Below, one piece after another: positions 45,596-53,267 of a DNA stretch of 64,000 bases. The notes under the pieces were generated by a model. That model was not told where the DNA came from. It was given only the letters and a program-made list of their open reading frames with translations, and searched no databases. Source of the DNA: Brevibacillus laterosporus (lineage in GTDB: Bacteria > Bacillota > Bacilli > Brevibacillales > Brevibacillaceae). The DNA lies in NCBI RefSeq assembly GCF_030489605.1, contig NZ_JAUKFY010000017.1, positions 1 to 64,000 on the forward strand. Direction: 5' to 3'. Both the position numbers and the translations under genes were made by a program. Positions within the stretch are counted from its first letter, which is position 1. Every line of letters begins with the position of its first letter.

Positions 45596-45625
45596 GGAAC
45601 ACTCTATATTCATATAGAGTGTTCC
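45596..45625 (+). terminator. Perfect hairpin between bacteriocin and processing genes
   Basis: GGAACACTCTATAT (45596-45609) pairs perfectly with ATATAGAGTGTTCC (45612-45625). The following sequence, TAGTCCTTTATTTATT, is only partly T-rich. It may act as a leaky terminator or 3' stabiliser, so that the bacteriocin message outnumbers the downstream genes. Confidence 0.65.
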
Positions 45626-45657
45626 TAGTCCTTTATTTATTAGGAGAGGATAAAAGG

Positions 45658-46149
45658 ATGGAAGCAGATAATCATAAAAAATTTCTCAAAAACCCCAATC
45701 GTTTTTTGGAAAAGATCGGGACTTTTTTTCCGGAAGAAATGAATTTAATGAAAGATGGACCGGCCATAGATTTTACATGGGTTCGTAAAGAGGCTTGCGG
45801 AACCGTTATTTACATCATGAGTGAAACGTGCAGTTTTTGTAAATATGATGCGATAAAAGAATTCGCTGATAAATATAATAAGTTTTCTCATCTGATTTTC
45901 TTATATGGATCAGAGGAATATAAAGAGCAGATAAAAGAAGAGTATGGAATTTCCATTCCGATCGAGTTAACGGATCTAAAAGAGATAGGCGAAAAATTAT
46001 ATATAGAGTTGGTTCCCACTATGATTTCTATGAATCGTGTAGGCCAAATTATCACTTGCGGTAGTTTTAACAATGAAGTGGAGTCACTTGAGATGAGAAT
46101 GGAGCCGTTTTTGAATGTCTATTACTCCTTGGAGAATGTTAAAAAATGA
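45658..46149 (+). CDS. Thioredoxin-fold protein with CxxC in the laterosporulin locus
   Basis: The 163-residue protein has the redox motif C58-S-F-C61 (SETCSFCKYD) and a cis-proline segment LVPTMISM, the two core parts of a thioredoxin active site. It has no signal peptide or membrane helix, so it is predicted to be cytoplasmic. A role in forming or shuffling the bacteriocin disulfides, or guarding the peptide before export, is an inference from position. GGAGAGG precedes the ATG at 45658. Its stop overlaps the ABC gene start (ATGA). Confidence 0.72.
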   Translation: MEADNHKKFLKNPNRFLEKIGTFFPEEMNLMKDGPAIDFTWVRKEACGTVIYIMSETCSFCKYDAIKEFADKYNKFSHLIFLYGSEEYKEQIKEEYGISIPIELTDLKEIGEKLYIELVPTMISMNRVGQIITCGSFNNEVESLEMRMEPFLNVYYSLENVKK

Positions 46150-47996
46150 GCCTGAATGGCAAAGGTTCTGTACATAGCACGAGCAACCGAGAGCATTTGG
46201 GATTTGTTCAAAAGATGCGACACAGACAACAATTATTTCTGTATGCATGTAAAATCATCTGGAATTTTAACAAAACCTATATGCTTTTGGTCTGCTTCTT
46301 GAGTATTATTCTTGCTCTGCAATCAAACGCTATTATTGTTGCGAATAAATATACAATCGATAATCTTGTCAGTTCACAAATTTATCTTGCGCTACTTGGA
46401 ATTGGAATTATGCTGTTCCTCGAATTGCTTCAGGAGACGTTTGAGCTTTTCTTGCGATTCTATAATACGAAATGTGATGAACAGTTTGGGATTTACAGGG
46501 AGCAACAACTATTTGACAAGCTAGCAGGTATGCAATTGCTAGAGCGTGAGCATCCCAGTTTTCTAGGAAAGATACAGGTATGGTCGCTTGGACTGATGAA
46601 AATACAAGCCACCTTTCAAACTGGAATACAATGTGTAAAAGCATTATTGACAGGGGGAATTTCCATTTATGTGCTGGTAAGTGGGTATTGGCTTATCGGT
46701 GCTATTATTATTGGGTTTTCCCTTGTAAAAAGTATATTCGTATTTAAGGTTATCGATCCGCTGGTTTCTATGAATTTACAAATGGCACGGGCTCATAACC
46801 TATCTACATATTTTCGCGATCTGCTAGTCCGAAAAGAGGCACAAAAAGAGTTTCTCTTATTTCAGGCTTTTTTCTTTTTTAAAGAAAAATGGCTAGAAGC
46901 AAAAACAAACATCATGAACATGAATATAGAAATCACGAAATTAAACGTAAGGCCAGAATTCATTAGTAGTTTGTTATCTGTATGCAGCAGATTAATTATT
47001 ATGGTGATGATGGTCTTCCTTGTTGCGGATAAGAGGATGACTATTGGAGATTTTGTTGCAATATCCTTGGCTGCCTCATTGGCTGAAAGAAATATCTTGT
47101 CTCTGTTTCTTCAATGCAAAAATTTATTAGAAAATCTTCGCTATGTAGATGAATATCAGAAATTAGATTTGATTACTCCAAGCAAAGGGGAAAAACAAGC
47201 GGCGATAACAGATTTTCAGCTAAAGCAGGGGATAGAAGTAATCGATTTAACCTTCACCTATCCGAACAGGCAGGAACCCGCACTTCATAATATTAATCTA
47301 TCGGTAAAAAAAGGCGAAAAGATTGCGATTATTGGGGACAATGCAGCTGGAAAATCTACGCTGATCAAGCTATTGCTCGGCTTATATCAGGCGCCGGATA
47401 ACACGATTTTTTATGATGGTGTGGAGCAAAAGCAACTAGATGTTGCAGGTTTATGGAAAAGCTGCGGAGCAATCTTTCAGGATTTTATGAAATACAAGGT
47501 ATCTATTCAGGATAATATTTGCTTGGGAGTAGAAAGGAGAGATGATCAGGAGCTGTATCATTTGCTTGAGCATCTGAATATACAAGATTTTTATCGGTTA
47601 AAAAACGGTTTGTCTACCAAGCTTGGAGACATCCATGAGGATTCGGTAGACTTATCCGGTGGTCAATGGCAAAGAATTGCACTGGCCAGACTATTATATC
47701 GCAATCTGGATCTGATGGTTTTAGATGAACCCACTTCGGCATTAGATCCAAACAGTGAAGTGAAGGTATTTGACGATATCCTGGAGCTAGCGAAGGATAA
47801 GACACTCTTCATCATTTCTCATCGAATTGGAATCGGGAAAAAGGTAGATCGCATCTATTACATGAGGGAAGGAAGTATTATTGAGCAAGGAACTCACCAG
47901 CAATTAATGGATGCAAAGGGTGAATACTATCGAACCTGGGAACGCCAAAGCGAGTGGTATAATTCAGAATTAGTCTACGAAAATAGGGGGCCATAA
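46146..47996 (+). CDS. ABC transporter, fused permease-ATPase, likely bacteriocin exporter
   Basis: The 616-residue half-transporter has an N-terminal membrane domain with about six helices (residues 35-325). Its ATPase domain carries Walker A GDNAAGKST at 397-405, LSGGQ at 503-507 and D527-E528 of Walker B. It has no C39 peptidase domain, which fits a bacteriocin made without a leader. It begins inside the stop codon of the thioredoxin-fold gene. Export of laterosporulin is the simplest reading; self-immunity by export is also possible. Confidence 0.85.
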   Translation: MSLNGKGSVHSTSNREHLGFVQKMRHRQQLFLYACKIIWNFNKTYMLLVCFLSIILALQSNAIIVANKYTIDNLVSSQIYLALLGIGIMLFLELLQETFELFLRFYNTKCDEQFGIYREQQLFDKLAGMQLLEREHPSFLGKIQVWSLGLMKIQATFQTGIQCVKALLTGGISIYVLVSGYWLIGAIIIGFSLVKSIFVFKVIDPLVSMNLQMARAHNLSTYFRDLLVRKEAQKEFLLFQAFFFFKEKWLEAKTNIMNMNIEITKLNVRPEFISSLLSVCSRLIIMVMMVFLVADKRMTIGDFVAISLAASLAERNILSLFLQCKNLLENLRYVDEYQKLDLITPSKGEKQAAITDFQLKQGIEVIDLTFTYPNRQEPALHNINLSVKKGEKIAIIGDNAAGKSTLIKLLLGLYQAPDNTIFYDGVEQKQLDVAGLWKSCGAIFQDFMKYKVSIQDNICLGVERRDDQELYHLLEHLNIQDFYRLKNGLSTKLGDIHEDSVDLSGGQWQRIALARLLYRNLDLMVLDEPTSALDPNSEVKVFDDILELAKDKTLFIISHRIGIGKKVDRIYYMREGSIIEQGTHQQLMDAKGEYYRTWERQSEWYNSELVYENRGP

Positions 47997-48000
47997 TACG

Positions 48001-48435
48001 ATGTCAAAAAAACTAGTTCGTGATACCGGTTTAGAAATAGGCACAACGATTCCACACGTTCACTTCACAAATTGGGATTCATCACAACTAGAGCTGAACT
48101 TTTCCCCTAAGGGGGCGGCTTTAGTTTTCGTCTCCGTCTTTTGTTCATATTGTATCGATTTATTACCCCACCTTCGATCGATAAGTCAGAATCAGAATAT
48201 GCAGCTTTATCTCTTTTCGGATGGAGAAATCGAGGATCACGCTGAGATGGTAGATTATTTTGAATGGGATTTCCCTGTGATTCAATTGAAACATCAGGAA
48301 ATGAACAAAATCTTTAAGGTTAGCTATCACCCGTTCCTTCTTCTTGCTGATTCAAAGGGTGTGATTATTAGTAAAGGAGATATCTACAGGGCAGAAGATT
48401 TTCATAAAATTCTAGAAAGTGTAAGACTCCTATGA
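48001..48435 (+). CDS. TlpA-like thioredoxin-fold protein with CxxC
   Basis: The 144-residue protein has C48-S-Y-C51 (VFCSYCIDLLPHL) and a cis-proline loop SYHPFLLLADSKG, as in redoxin/TlpA proteins. No signal peptide or membrane anchor is visible. It starts 5 bases after the ABC gene and ends by overlapping the next gene (ATGA). With the MauE-like partner it could pass electrons in disulfide formation, as MauD does with MauE. Confidence 0.75.
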   Translation: MSKKLVRDTGLEIGTTIPHVHFTNWDSSQLELNFSPKGAALVFVSVFCSYCIDLLPHLRSISQNQNMQLYLFSDGEIEDHAEMVDYFEWDFPVIQLKHQEMNKIFKVSYHPFLLLADSKGVIISKGDIYRAEDFHKILESVRLL

Positions 48436-48965
48436 TGTCATATCTGCTCTTACTTCCATATGGTTTTGCGTTCATGTTCTTTGTTTCCGCTGTTACAAAG
48501 TGCTTTTCATTGTTTGAATTCAGACAATCGATTGTACACTTTGATGTTATATCGAGAAAATATGTGATGATCAGCTCTTTTTTGGTTATTCTTATGGAAT
48601 TTGCTTTAGCGATTTGTTTTGCTCAGCTTGTTTTTTTACATGCAGCTTTTATCCTGACTGGCTTGCTGATGATTTTTTTTATTGGACTTTTCATACGAGC
48701 TAGTAAGCAGAAAAAAAGCTTTGCCTGTAGCTGCTTTGGGGGTAGTGCCAAAAAGACAAACATAAAACTTGCCATCCTGCGGAATTGCTTGTTATTGCTT
48801 GGAGCCATCGGAGGTTTTTGGATAGCTAATCAGCTAGAGGGGATACCAAATACCCCTGAGCAGATCATGCCGTATCTTATTGTAGCAGCGTTTTTCATAC
48901 CTATTTACAAGGAATTGCACATTTTATCTAAACTGAGAAAGAAAATAAGGATGATAGTGCTATGA
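48432..48965 (+). CDS. MauE/DoxX-like membrane protein with CxC motif
   Basis: The 177-residue integral membrane protein has about four helices and the motif SFACSCFGGS, with C99 and C101. This matches the CxCFG signature of MauE-type proteins, which work with a thioredoxin-fold partner to form disulfides in methylamine dehydrogenase. No methylamine genes are nearby, so the system appears recruited for the bacteriocin. The frame overlaps both neighbours by four bases. Confidence 0.78.
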   Translation: MMSYLLLLPYGFAFMFFVSAVTKCFSLFEFRQSIVHFDVISRKYVMISSFLVILMEFALAICFAQLVFLHAAFILTGLLMIFFIGLFIRASKQKKSFACSCFGGSAKKTNIKLAILRNCLLLLGAIGGFWIANQLEGIPNTPEQIMPYLIVAAFFIPIYKELHILSKLRKKIRMIVL

Positions 48966-49378
48966 TGAGTTTCTTGCTAAGTATTTGGGGCATCATACTT
49001 GTTTTGATCATCGGGATGAAGTTAACAAAAGCCTTCTATTATAAAAGGTATCTTCAAATCTATGTTTCTGGCAGTGACGAGATTACGGAATTGCATGACA
49101 AAAGTATTTTTCTCTTTCTAGCTTATACTGATCCTAGCAATGCTGAATATCTTGCGGAAATCAGCCGTCGCTTCCCTGAATATCAGATCTATATCATCTA
49201 TAAGGCGCCTGAATGGAAGGCAAGGGTCTTTTCACGTCAAATCAATGAGCATGCGAAGCTACGAGTTGATGAACAGGGTATCATGTCTGATGATTTAGGG
49301 ATTACAGCTTTTCCTGCTTTTCTTACTTACCAAGAGATTTTCAAGAAAATATCGATCGTACGCTTTCATACGTATTAA
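48962..49378 (+). CDS. Membrane-anchored thioredoxin-like protein without CxxC
   Basis: The 138-residue product has one N-terminal membrane helix (FLLSIWGIILVLIIGMKLT) and a thioredoxin-like domain. LFLAYTDPSNAEYLAEI sits where a CxxC would be, and TAFPAFLTY provides the cis-proline. The redox cysteines are missing, so it may bind peptide or partner proteins rather than oxidise them. It overlaps the MauE-like gene by four bases. Confidence 0.68.
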   Translation: MMSFLLSIWGIILVLIIGMKLTKAFYYKRYLQIYVSGSDEITELHDKSIFLFLAYTDPSNAEYLAEISRRFPEYQIYIIYKAPEWKARVFSRQINEHAKLRVDEQGIMSDDLGITAFPAFLTYQEIFKKISIVRFHTY

Positions 49379-49404
49379 GATTACAAGCGAGGTGTTTGTC
49401 ATAC

Positions 49405-49794
49405 ATGCATAGTCAATTGGTAGTAGTAGATCACATCAATTTTAACAAGGAACTTAAAAAACATGACATAGGGCATATCCTTCATGACATCACGATTCCA
49501 GCATTACCCTACGTGTATGCTTTTCAGATGTTTATCGCGCTAAAAGAATTACCTGATCAGGCAACCTTTGAACTTCAATTGAAAATCAAAGACCGGAATG
49601 GAAAAGATGTTGGGATTTCGAGTCCCATCACAATGTATCATGAACGCCAGAATGAGCAATCCTCTGAAATGGAAACATCGTTAAAAATGTCTATGGTACT
49701 TAGCTTGGAAGGAACATATACAGCAGAGCTATATTATGATGGAGAAGTGATTACAACTCATCCAGTTCATGTACGGCTGGAGCAAGCGTCATAG
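49405..49794 (+). CDS. Last gene of the laterosporulin locus, DUF6941-like
   Basis: The 129-residue protein is a predicted beta-sandwich (VVVDHINFNKELKKHD, IPALPYVYAFQMFIALKEL, then FELQLKIKDRNGKDVG) and reminds me of the DUF6941 family. It has no membrane helix. The ATG at 49405 follows GAGGTG by 10 bases and lies 26 bases after the preceding stop. Its role is unknown. As the only gene of the set with no redox or export theme, it is a candidate immunity or carrier protein. Confidence 0.55.
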   Translation: MHSQLVVVDHINFNKELKKHDIGHILHDITIPALPYVYAFQMFIALKELPDQATFELQLKIKDRNGKDVGISSPITMYHERQNEQSSEMETSLKMSMVLSLEGTYTAELYYDGEVITTHPVHVRLEQAS

Positions 49795-49845
49795 GAATAG
49801 GAAGCCTGCTTTTTATTGCAATAGATAGTGAATGATCATTTTATG

Positions 49846-49880
49846 AAGCTACCTAACTCATATGGTAGCTTTTTATTTTT
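49846..49880 (+). terminator. Terminator closing the laterosporulin operon
   Basis: AAGCTACC pairs with GGTAGCTT around a 10-base loop, followed by TTTATTTTT. Confidence 0.8.
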
Positions 49881-49996
49881 GAGTGAATAACATCGTCTAC
49901 TTTATATAAGATAAATTGAATTACATCTTGACTTCGTGTACATAAAGAAGTAGTGTTTTTACATACTACTAAAAACGTTAAGGGAGGGCTCGTCTT

Positions 49997-50776
49997 TTGG
50001 TTGACGAATTACGCAAAATTGGACTATCGGACTTGGAGGCAAGGTGCTTTTTAGCTCTACATGAGGAACCAAAGATATCCGGGTATGAGGTTGCGAAAAG
50101 AGTATCCGTATCGCGAACGAATGTCTATGCAGCTTTACGCTCTCTAACAGAGCGTGGCATATGCAGAGCCATTGAAGGTGATCCTGTTCTCTATGACGCA
50201 GTTCCTATCGAGCAACTAATTAAGGTTTTACAATACGATTTTGAAAAAACAACAACGAAATTATCGCAAGAATTAAAAACACCACCTCGACCGGCTTCCT
50301 CTTTTTATTCGTGGCAGGGAAAGGAAGCAGTAAAAAAAGCTATTAAACGATTAATTTTGCATGCCCAGAACAGTATAGTAGTGGATATATGGTCGGAGGA
50401 TGTTCAGTGGGTAGAGGAATATTTGCTTGATGCAGAACAACGCGGTGTCTTTGTGACCTTAATTACTATTGGGGAGAGTCATAGTCCACTAAGGCATGTA
50501 CATGTTCACAGACGTAGCGATGAATGGCAGAATATGCAAGCTAGAAGATTCACTATCCTATGTGACAGCAGTTTCAGTCTAATTGGTAGCTTTACTACAG
50601 ATACGAAATTGTCAGCTTTAGAAACGGATCATCCATCTGTGATTGAGCTTTTGCAAAACGCCTTTTATCATGATGTCATCATGGAACGGGTGGAACGCGA
50701 TTTTAAAGAGCAATTTCATAATAAATACGGTAAGGACTACAATATGATTATTGAACCTTACAGGGATAAAATATAA
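49997..50776 (+). CDS. TrmB-family transcriptional regulator
   Basis: The 259-residue protein has an N-terminal TrmB winged helix (LRKIGLSDLEARCFLALHEEPKISGYEVAKRVSVSRTNVYAALRSL). Its C-terminal TrmB effector/PLD-like domain (about 110-255) contains SIVVDIWSEDV and FTILCDSSFSLIGSF. Targets are unknown; neither neighbour is a sugar transporter. The start is TTG 49997, 10 bases after AGGGAGGG. Confidence 0.83.
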   Translation: MVDELRKIGLSDLEARCFLALHEEPKISGYEVAKRVSVSRTNVYAALRSLTERGICRAIEGDPVLYDAVPIEQLIKVLQYDFEKTTTKLSQELKTPPRPASSFYSWQGKEAVKKAIKRLILHAQNSIVVDIWSEDVQWVEEYLLDAEQRGVFVTLITIGESHSPLRHVHVHRRSDEWQNMQARRFTILCDSSFSLIGSFTTDTKLSALETDHPSVIELLQNAFYHDVIMERVERDFKEQFHNKYGKDYNMIIEPYRDKI

Positions 50777-50936
50777 TGTGTCCCTTACTTCCTGATAACA
50801 ACTAATTGTTGCTCCTGTTTACATATAGCTGTTAGTGGCTGCTAATGAGCTTCGTAATTCATTAGGGTTTTTGGGAATTGTAAAAAGGGAACAAAATTTT
50901 GAAAGGCGCTGACGCAGCGATTTAAGCAAGAGAAGA

Positions 50937-50965
50937 TTGTATTTTTTTAAGACTTATGGTATTCT
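50937..50965 (+). promoter_or_regulatory. Promoter of the macrolide resistance leader
   Basis: TTGTAT (50937-50942) and TATTCT (50960-50965) are spaced by exactly 17 bases. The transcript should begin near 50972, about 25 bases before the leader peptide ATG. Confidence 0.6.
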
Positions 50966-50996
50966 GAAACAAATTTATTGAACGGAGGGTTTTCTC

Positions 50997-51038
50997 ATGG
51001 CATACATAAGATTCCGATTTACTACTTTGGCCCACTAA
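50997..51038 (+). CDS. Macrolide-sensing leader peptide MAYIRFRFTTLAH
   Basis: This 13-codon ORF has a strong ribosome binding site (GGAGGG, 8 bases before the ATG). Its sequence contains Arg-x-Arg at residues 5-7, the +x+ motif at which macrolide-bound ribosomes stall, and it closely resembles the ErmD leader (recalled as MTHSMRLRFPTLNQ). Stalling would change folding of the hairpins that follow and allow expression of the macrolide phosphotransferase. Confidence 0.8.
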   Translation: MAYIRFRFTTLAH

Positions 51039-51051
51039 TTTAATAGTGATC

Positions 51052-51098
51052 AAAGGCTCTGCCTGTGTGTAGAGTAATCGGGATTAGTCTGCCTTTTT
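51052..51098 (+). terminator. Attenuator hairpin after the leader peptide
   Basis: AAAGGC (51052-51057) pairs with GCCTTT (51091-51096). Within it, AGAGTAATC pairs with GATTAGTCT apart from one mismatch, and TTTTT follows. CTCT (51057-51060) can instead pair with AGAG (51071-51074), giving a competing antiterminator fold. Confidence 0.55.
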
Positions 51099-51133
51099 AT
51101 AGGAAAACTCTATGAGAACGATATGAAAAAAGG

Positions 51134-51160
51134 ATGGACATTCGGTGTCTGTTTTTTTTT
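51134..51160 (+). terminator. Second terminator-like hairpin in the mph leader
   Basis: TGGACA pairs with TGTCTG (two G-T pairs) around TTCGG, followed by nine T. The stem is short but the T run is strong. Confidence 0.5.
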
Positions 51161-51250
51161 GTATTGTAAGTTTATGTAAGCCAAGAGACACGTTTAATCA
51201 CAAAATCATCATTTTGGGATAAAAGCGCGCTGTTTACTGTCAGATAGCTA

Positions 51251-51321
51251 GTAAAGAGTAGGCTTTGCACCTAGTATTTACACGTTACCTTGTATCGCAA
51301 CGTCTCACATGAACAAGGTAA
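51251..51321 (+). promoter_or_regulatory. Two adjacent stable hairpins in the mph leader
   Basis: GTAAAGAGTAGG (51251-51262) pairs with CCTAGTATTTAC (10 of 12). TTACCTTGT (51285-51293) pairs perfectly with ACAAGGTAA (51313-51321). Both stand between the terminators and the gene. No known riboswitch, and no T-box sequence, was recognised. Confidence 0.45.
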
Positions 51322-51365
51322 ATGGCCCCCGACTTATTTTTGGTGTTCTTTTCCCGTTACTCCAG

Positions 51366-51396
51366 CACAGGCAGCAATGCCTGTGTATTTTGTTTT
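51366..51396 (+). terminator. Third terminator before the mph gene
   Basis: CACAGGCA pairs perfectly with TGCCTGTG around GCAA, followed by TATTTTGTTTT. It lies about 60 bases before the mph start, so expression requires read-through. Confidence 0.65.
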
Positions 51397-51452
51397 GATA
51401 GTTATGATTTGGTTTCGGGTGTAAAAATACCAAAATAAAGGACGTGAAGCAT

Positions 51453-52352
51453 ATGATGATAAAAACAGACGAGCAAATCCTGGCAGATGCGAAGAAGCAT
51501 GGACTGCTGCTAAAAGAGGATTCGTTACAGAGAAATGATTCTGGTTTAGATTTTCAGGTTGTTATGGCGCACGATCTGAATGGGGTACAATGGGCGTTAC
51601 GGTATCCAAGACGAATAGATGTGCTACCCTCGGCAAAAAAAGAGAGGCAGATTCTAAACCTGATAAAATCGAGAGTGTCAGTAGAAGTTCCGAATTGGAG
51701 AATTTACTCAGAAGAGCTGATTGCATACCCGTTGTTAAAAGGTGTACCAGCAGGAACGATTGTTCCAGAAGCAAAGGTATATATTTGGGAAATTGACGAA
51801 AAAAATGTACCAGATGCATTTCATGAAACGCTCGCCTTTGCAATCGCCTCCCTGCATCGGATTAATCCGAACGCTTGCAGAGAGGCGGGGATAGAACTGG
51901 AGACTGCTGAAGAAGCAAGGTCCTTGATGAAAGCGAGGATGGATAAAGTCAAAATGACATTTGGGGTAAGTGATGATCTCTGGAATCGCTGGCAAGATTG
52001 GCTTGCAAATGATACGCTTTGGCCCCCGAAAACGGTGCTTATTCACGGGGACCTGCACGCGGGACATATCCTAGTTGATGAAGCATCACGAGTAACAGGC
52101 TTGATTGATTGGACGGAGGCAAGGGTAACAGATCCCGCCCATGATTTTGCGGCTCATTACCGGACTTTTGGGGAAGAAGCACTGCAAAGATTAATTTATT
52201 ACTACGAGCAGGCAGGTGGAGACGTTTGGCCGAATATGGCTGATCATGTCATTGAATTAGCTGCTAGTTATCCTGTTGCCCTTGCTGAATTTGCCGAAAA
52301 ATCGGGGCTAGAAGAGTACAAGGAGATGGCCAGACAAGTTCTGGGCGGATAA
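51453..52352 (+). CDS. mph: Macrolide 2'-phosphotransferase
   Basis: The 299-residue kinase belongs to the Mph group of the APH family. It has LIHGDLHAGHILVDEASRVTGLIDWTEARVTDPAHDFA (catalytic HGDxH-type loop and metal-binding IDW), with GLDFQVVMAHDLNGVQWALRYPRR in the nucleotide-binding lobe. It inactivates 14- to 16-membered macrolides by phosphorylating the 2'-OH of desosamine, using GTP. AAAGGA lies 10 bases before the ATG at 51453; a GTG at 51444 is too close to it. The long attenuator leader implies induction by macrolide. Confidence 0.92.
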   Translation: MMIKTDEQILADAKKHGLLLKEDSLQRNDSGLDFQVVMAHDLNGVQWALRYPRRIDVLPSAKKERQILNLIKSRVSVEVPNWRIYSEELIAYPLLKGVPAGTIVPEAKVYIWEIDEKNVPDAFHETLAFAIASLHRINPNACREAGIELETAEEARSLMKARMDKVKMTFGVSDDLWNRWQDWLANDTLWPPKTVLIHGDLHAGHILVDEASRVTGLIDWTEARVTDPAHDFAAHYRTFGEEALQRLIYYYEQAGGDVWPNMADHVIELAASYPVALAEFAEKSGLEEYKEMARQVLGG

Positions 52353-52405
52353 TTTCTTAATAAAGACAGCAGGCTCAGAATGAGAATTTGTTGATTGCAA
52401 AAGGT

Positions 52406-52446
52406 GCCCCTCCGAAAAAGCATGCTTTTTCGGAGGGGGCTTTTTT
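52406..52446. terminator. Strong bidirectional terminator
   Basis: A stem of about 17 bases (GCCCCTCCGAAAAAGCA with its complement) is followed by TTTTTT. It separates the convergent mph and nadE genes. Confidence 0.9.
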
Positions 52447-53266
52447 ACCTCCACCAGACATCGAATGGAGTTACAGGTAAGCGGCGCTTGTGCTCGGTTT
52501 TATCATACTTTTCTTCGATTTTTTCCGCGATTTCAGCAGATACAGGCTTCAGGGTTAAATAGTTGTCTAAATCATCGTAAGAAAAACCAAGGGCGGTTTC
52601 ATCAGGTAATTGAGGACGGTCATCTTCAAGATCGGCTGTAGGAATTTTTAAATATAAAATATCAGGCGCTCCAAGATCTTGCAGGATTTGTCTTACTTGC
52701 CCCTTGGTCAGACCGGAAAGGGGGACTACGTCAGCGCCTCCGTCTCCATATTTAGTGAAAAATCCGGTAGTTGCTTCGACAGCCTGATCAGTCCCAAGAA
52801 CTAATAGTCCTAAGTGGCCGGCTATGTCATATTGAACCTTCATGCGTTCTCTTGCCTTCGCATTACCCTTGTGAAAATCTGACAGATCAATTCCCGTTGA
52901 TTGTTTAAGCTGTTCAAGAGAAGTATCAACGGCCGGCTTGATATTAACCATCATATTCTGATGTGGCTTGATGAATTGAAGTGCTTTTTGGGCGTCAGCT
53001 TCATCTATTTGAGTTCCGTAGGGAAGACGAACAGCCACGAAATGATATCGTTTATCCGTCGCATGAGTAAGCTCATCGCAAGCAACCCGGGCCATGATAC
53101 CCGTCAAGGTAGAATCAATTCCGCCGCTTACTCCCGCAATGTATCCATTAGCTCCAGATGTAAGAAGGTACTGCTTTAAAAAATCTACCCTGTCACGAAA
53201 TTCACGTTCGGGCTGTGCATCTACATGAACATGCAGCTTTTTGATCATTTCTGTTTGTTTCGTCAT
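52445..53266 (-). CDS. nadE: NAD synthetase (ammonia-dependent)
   Basis: The 273-residue enzyme has the PP-loop GVSGGIDST (46-54), GTDQAVEATTGFFTKYGDGGADVVPLSGL and the C-terminal EHKRRLPVTPFDVWWR, as in bacterial NH3-dependent NadE. It amidates nicotinate adenine dinucleotide to NAD with ATP. It starts one base after the nadD stop, with GAGGTACG as ribosome binding site inside nadD. It is the last gene of the NAD salvage run. Confidence 0.94.
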   Translation of the reverse strand: MTKQTEMIKKLHVHVDAQPEREFRDRVDFLKQYLLTSGANGYIAGVSGGIDSTLTGIMARVACDELTHATDKRYHFVAVRLPYGTQIDEADAQKALQFIKPHQNMMVNIKPAVDTSLEQLKQSTGIDLSDFHKGNAKARERMKVQYDIAGHLGLLVLGTDQAVEATTGFFTKYGDGGADVVPLSGLTKGQVRQILQDLGAPDILYLKIPTADLEDDRPQLPDETALGFSYDDLDNYLTLKPVSAEIAEKIEEKYDKTEHKRRLPVTPFDVWWR

Positions 53267-53267
53267 C

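Noticed and set aside
45234..45602. Minus-strand frame of 122 codons over the laterosporulin gene
   Set aside because: It overlaps the leader and the bacteriocin gene, which has a matching known sequence and good ribosome binding site. The reverse frame looks like a shadow.
51180..51443. T-box or amino-acid riboswitch before the mph gene
   Set aside because: The conserved T-box sequence and specifier layout are absent. A stalling leader peptide upstream explains the control better.
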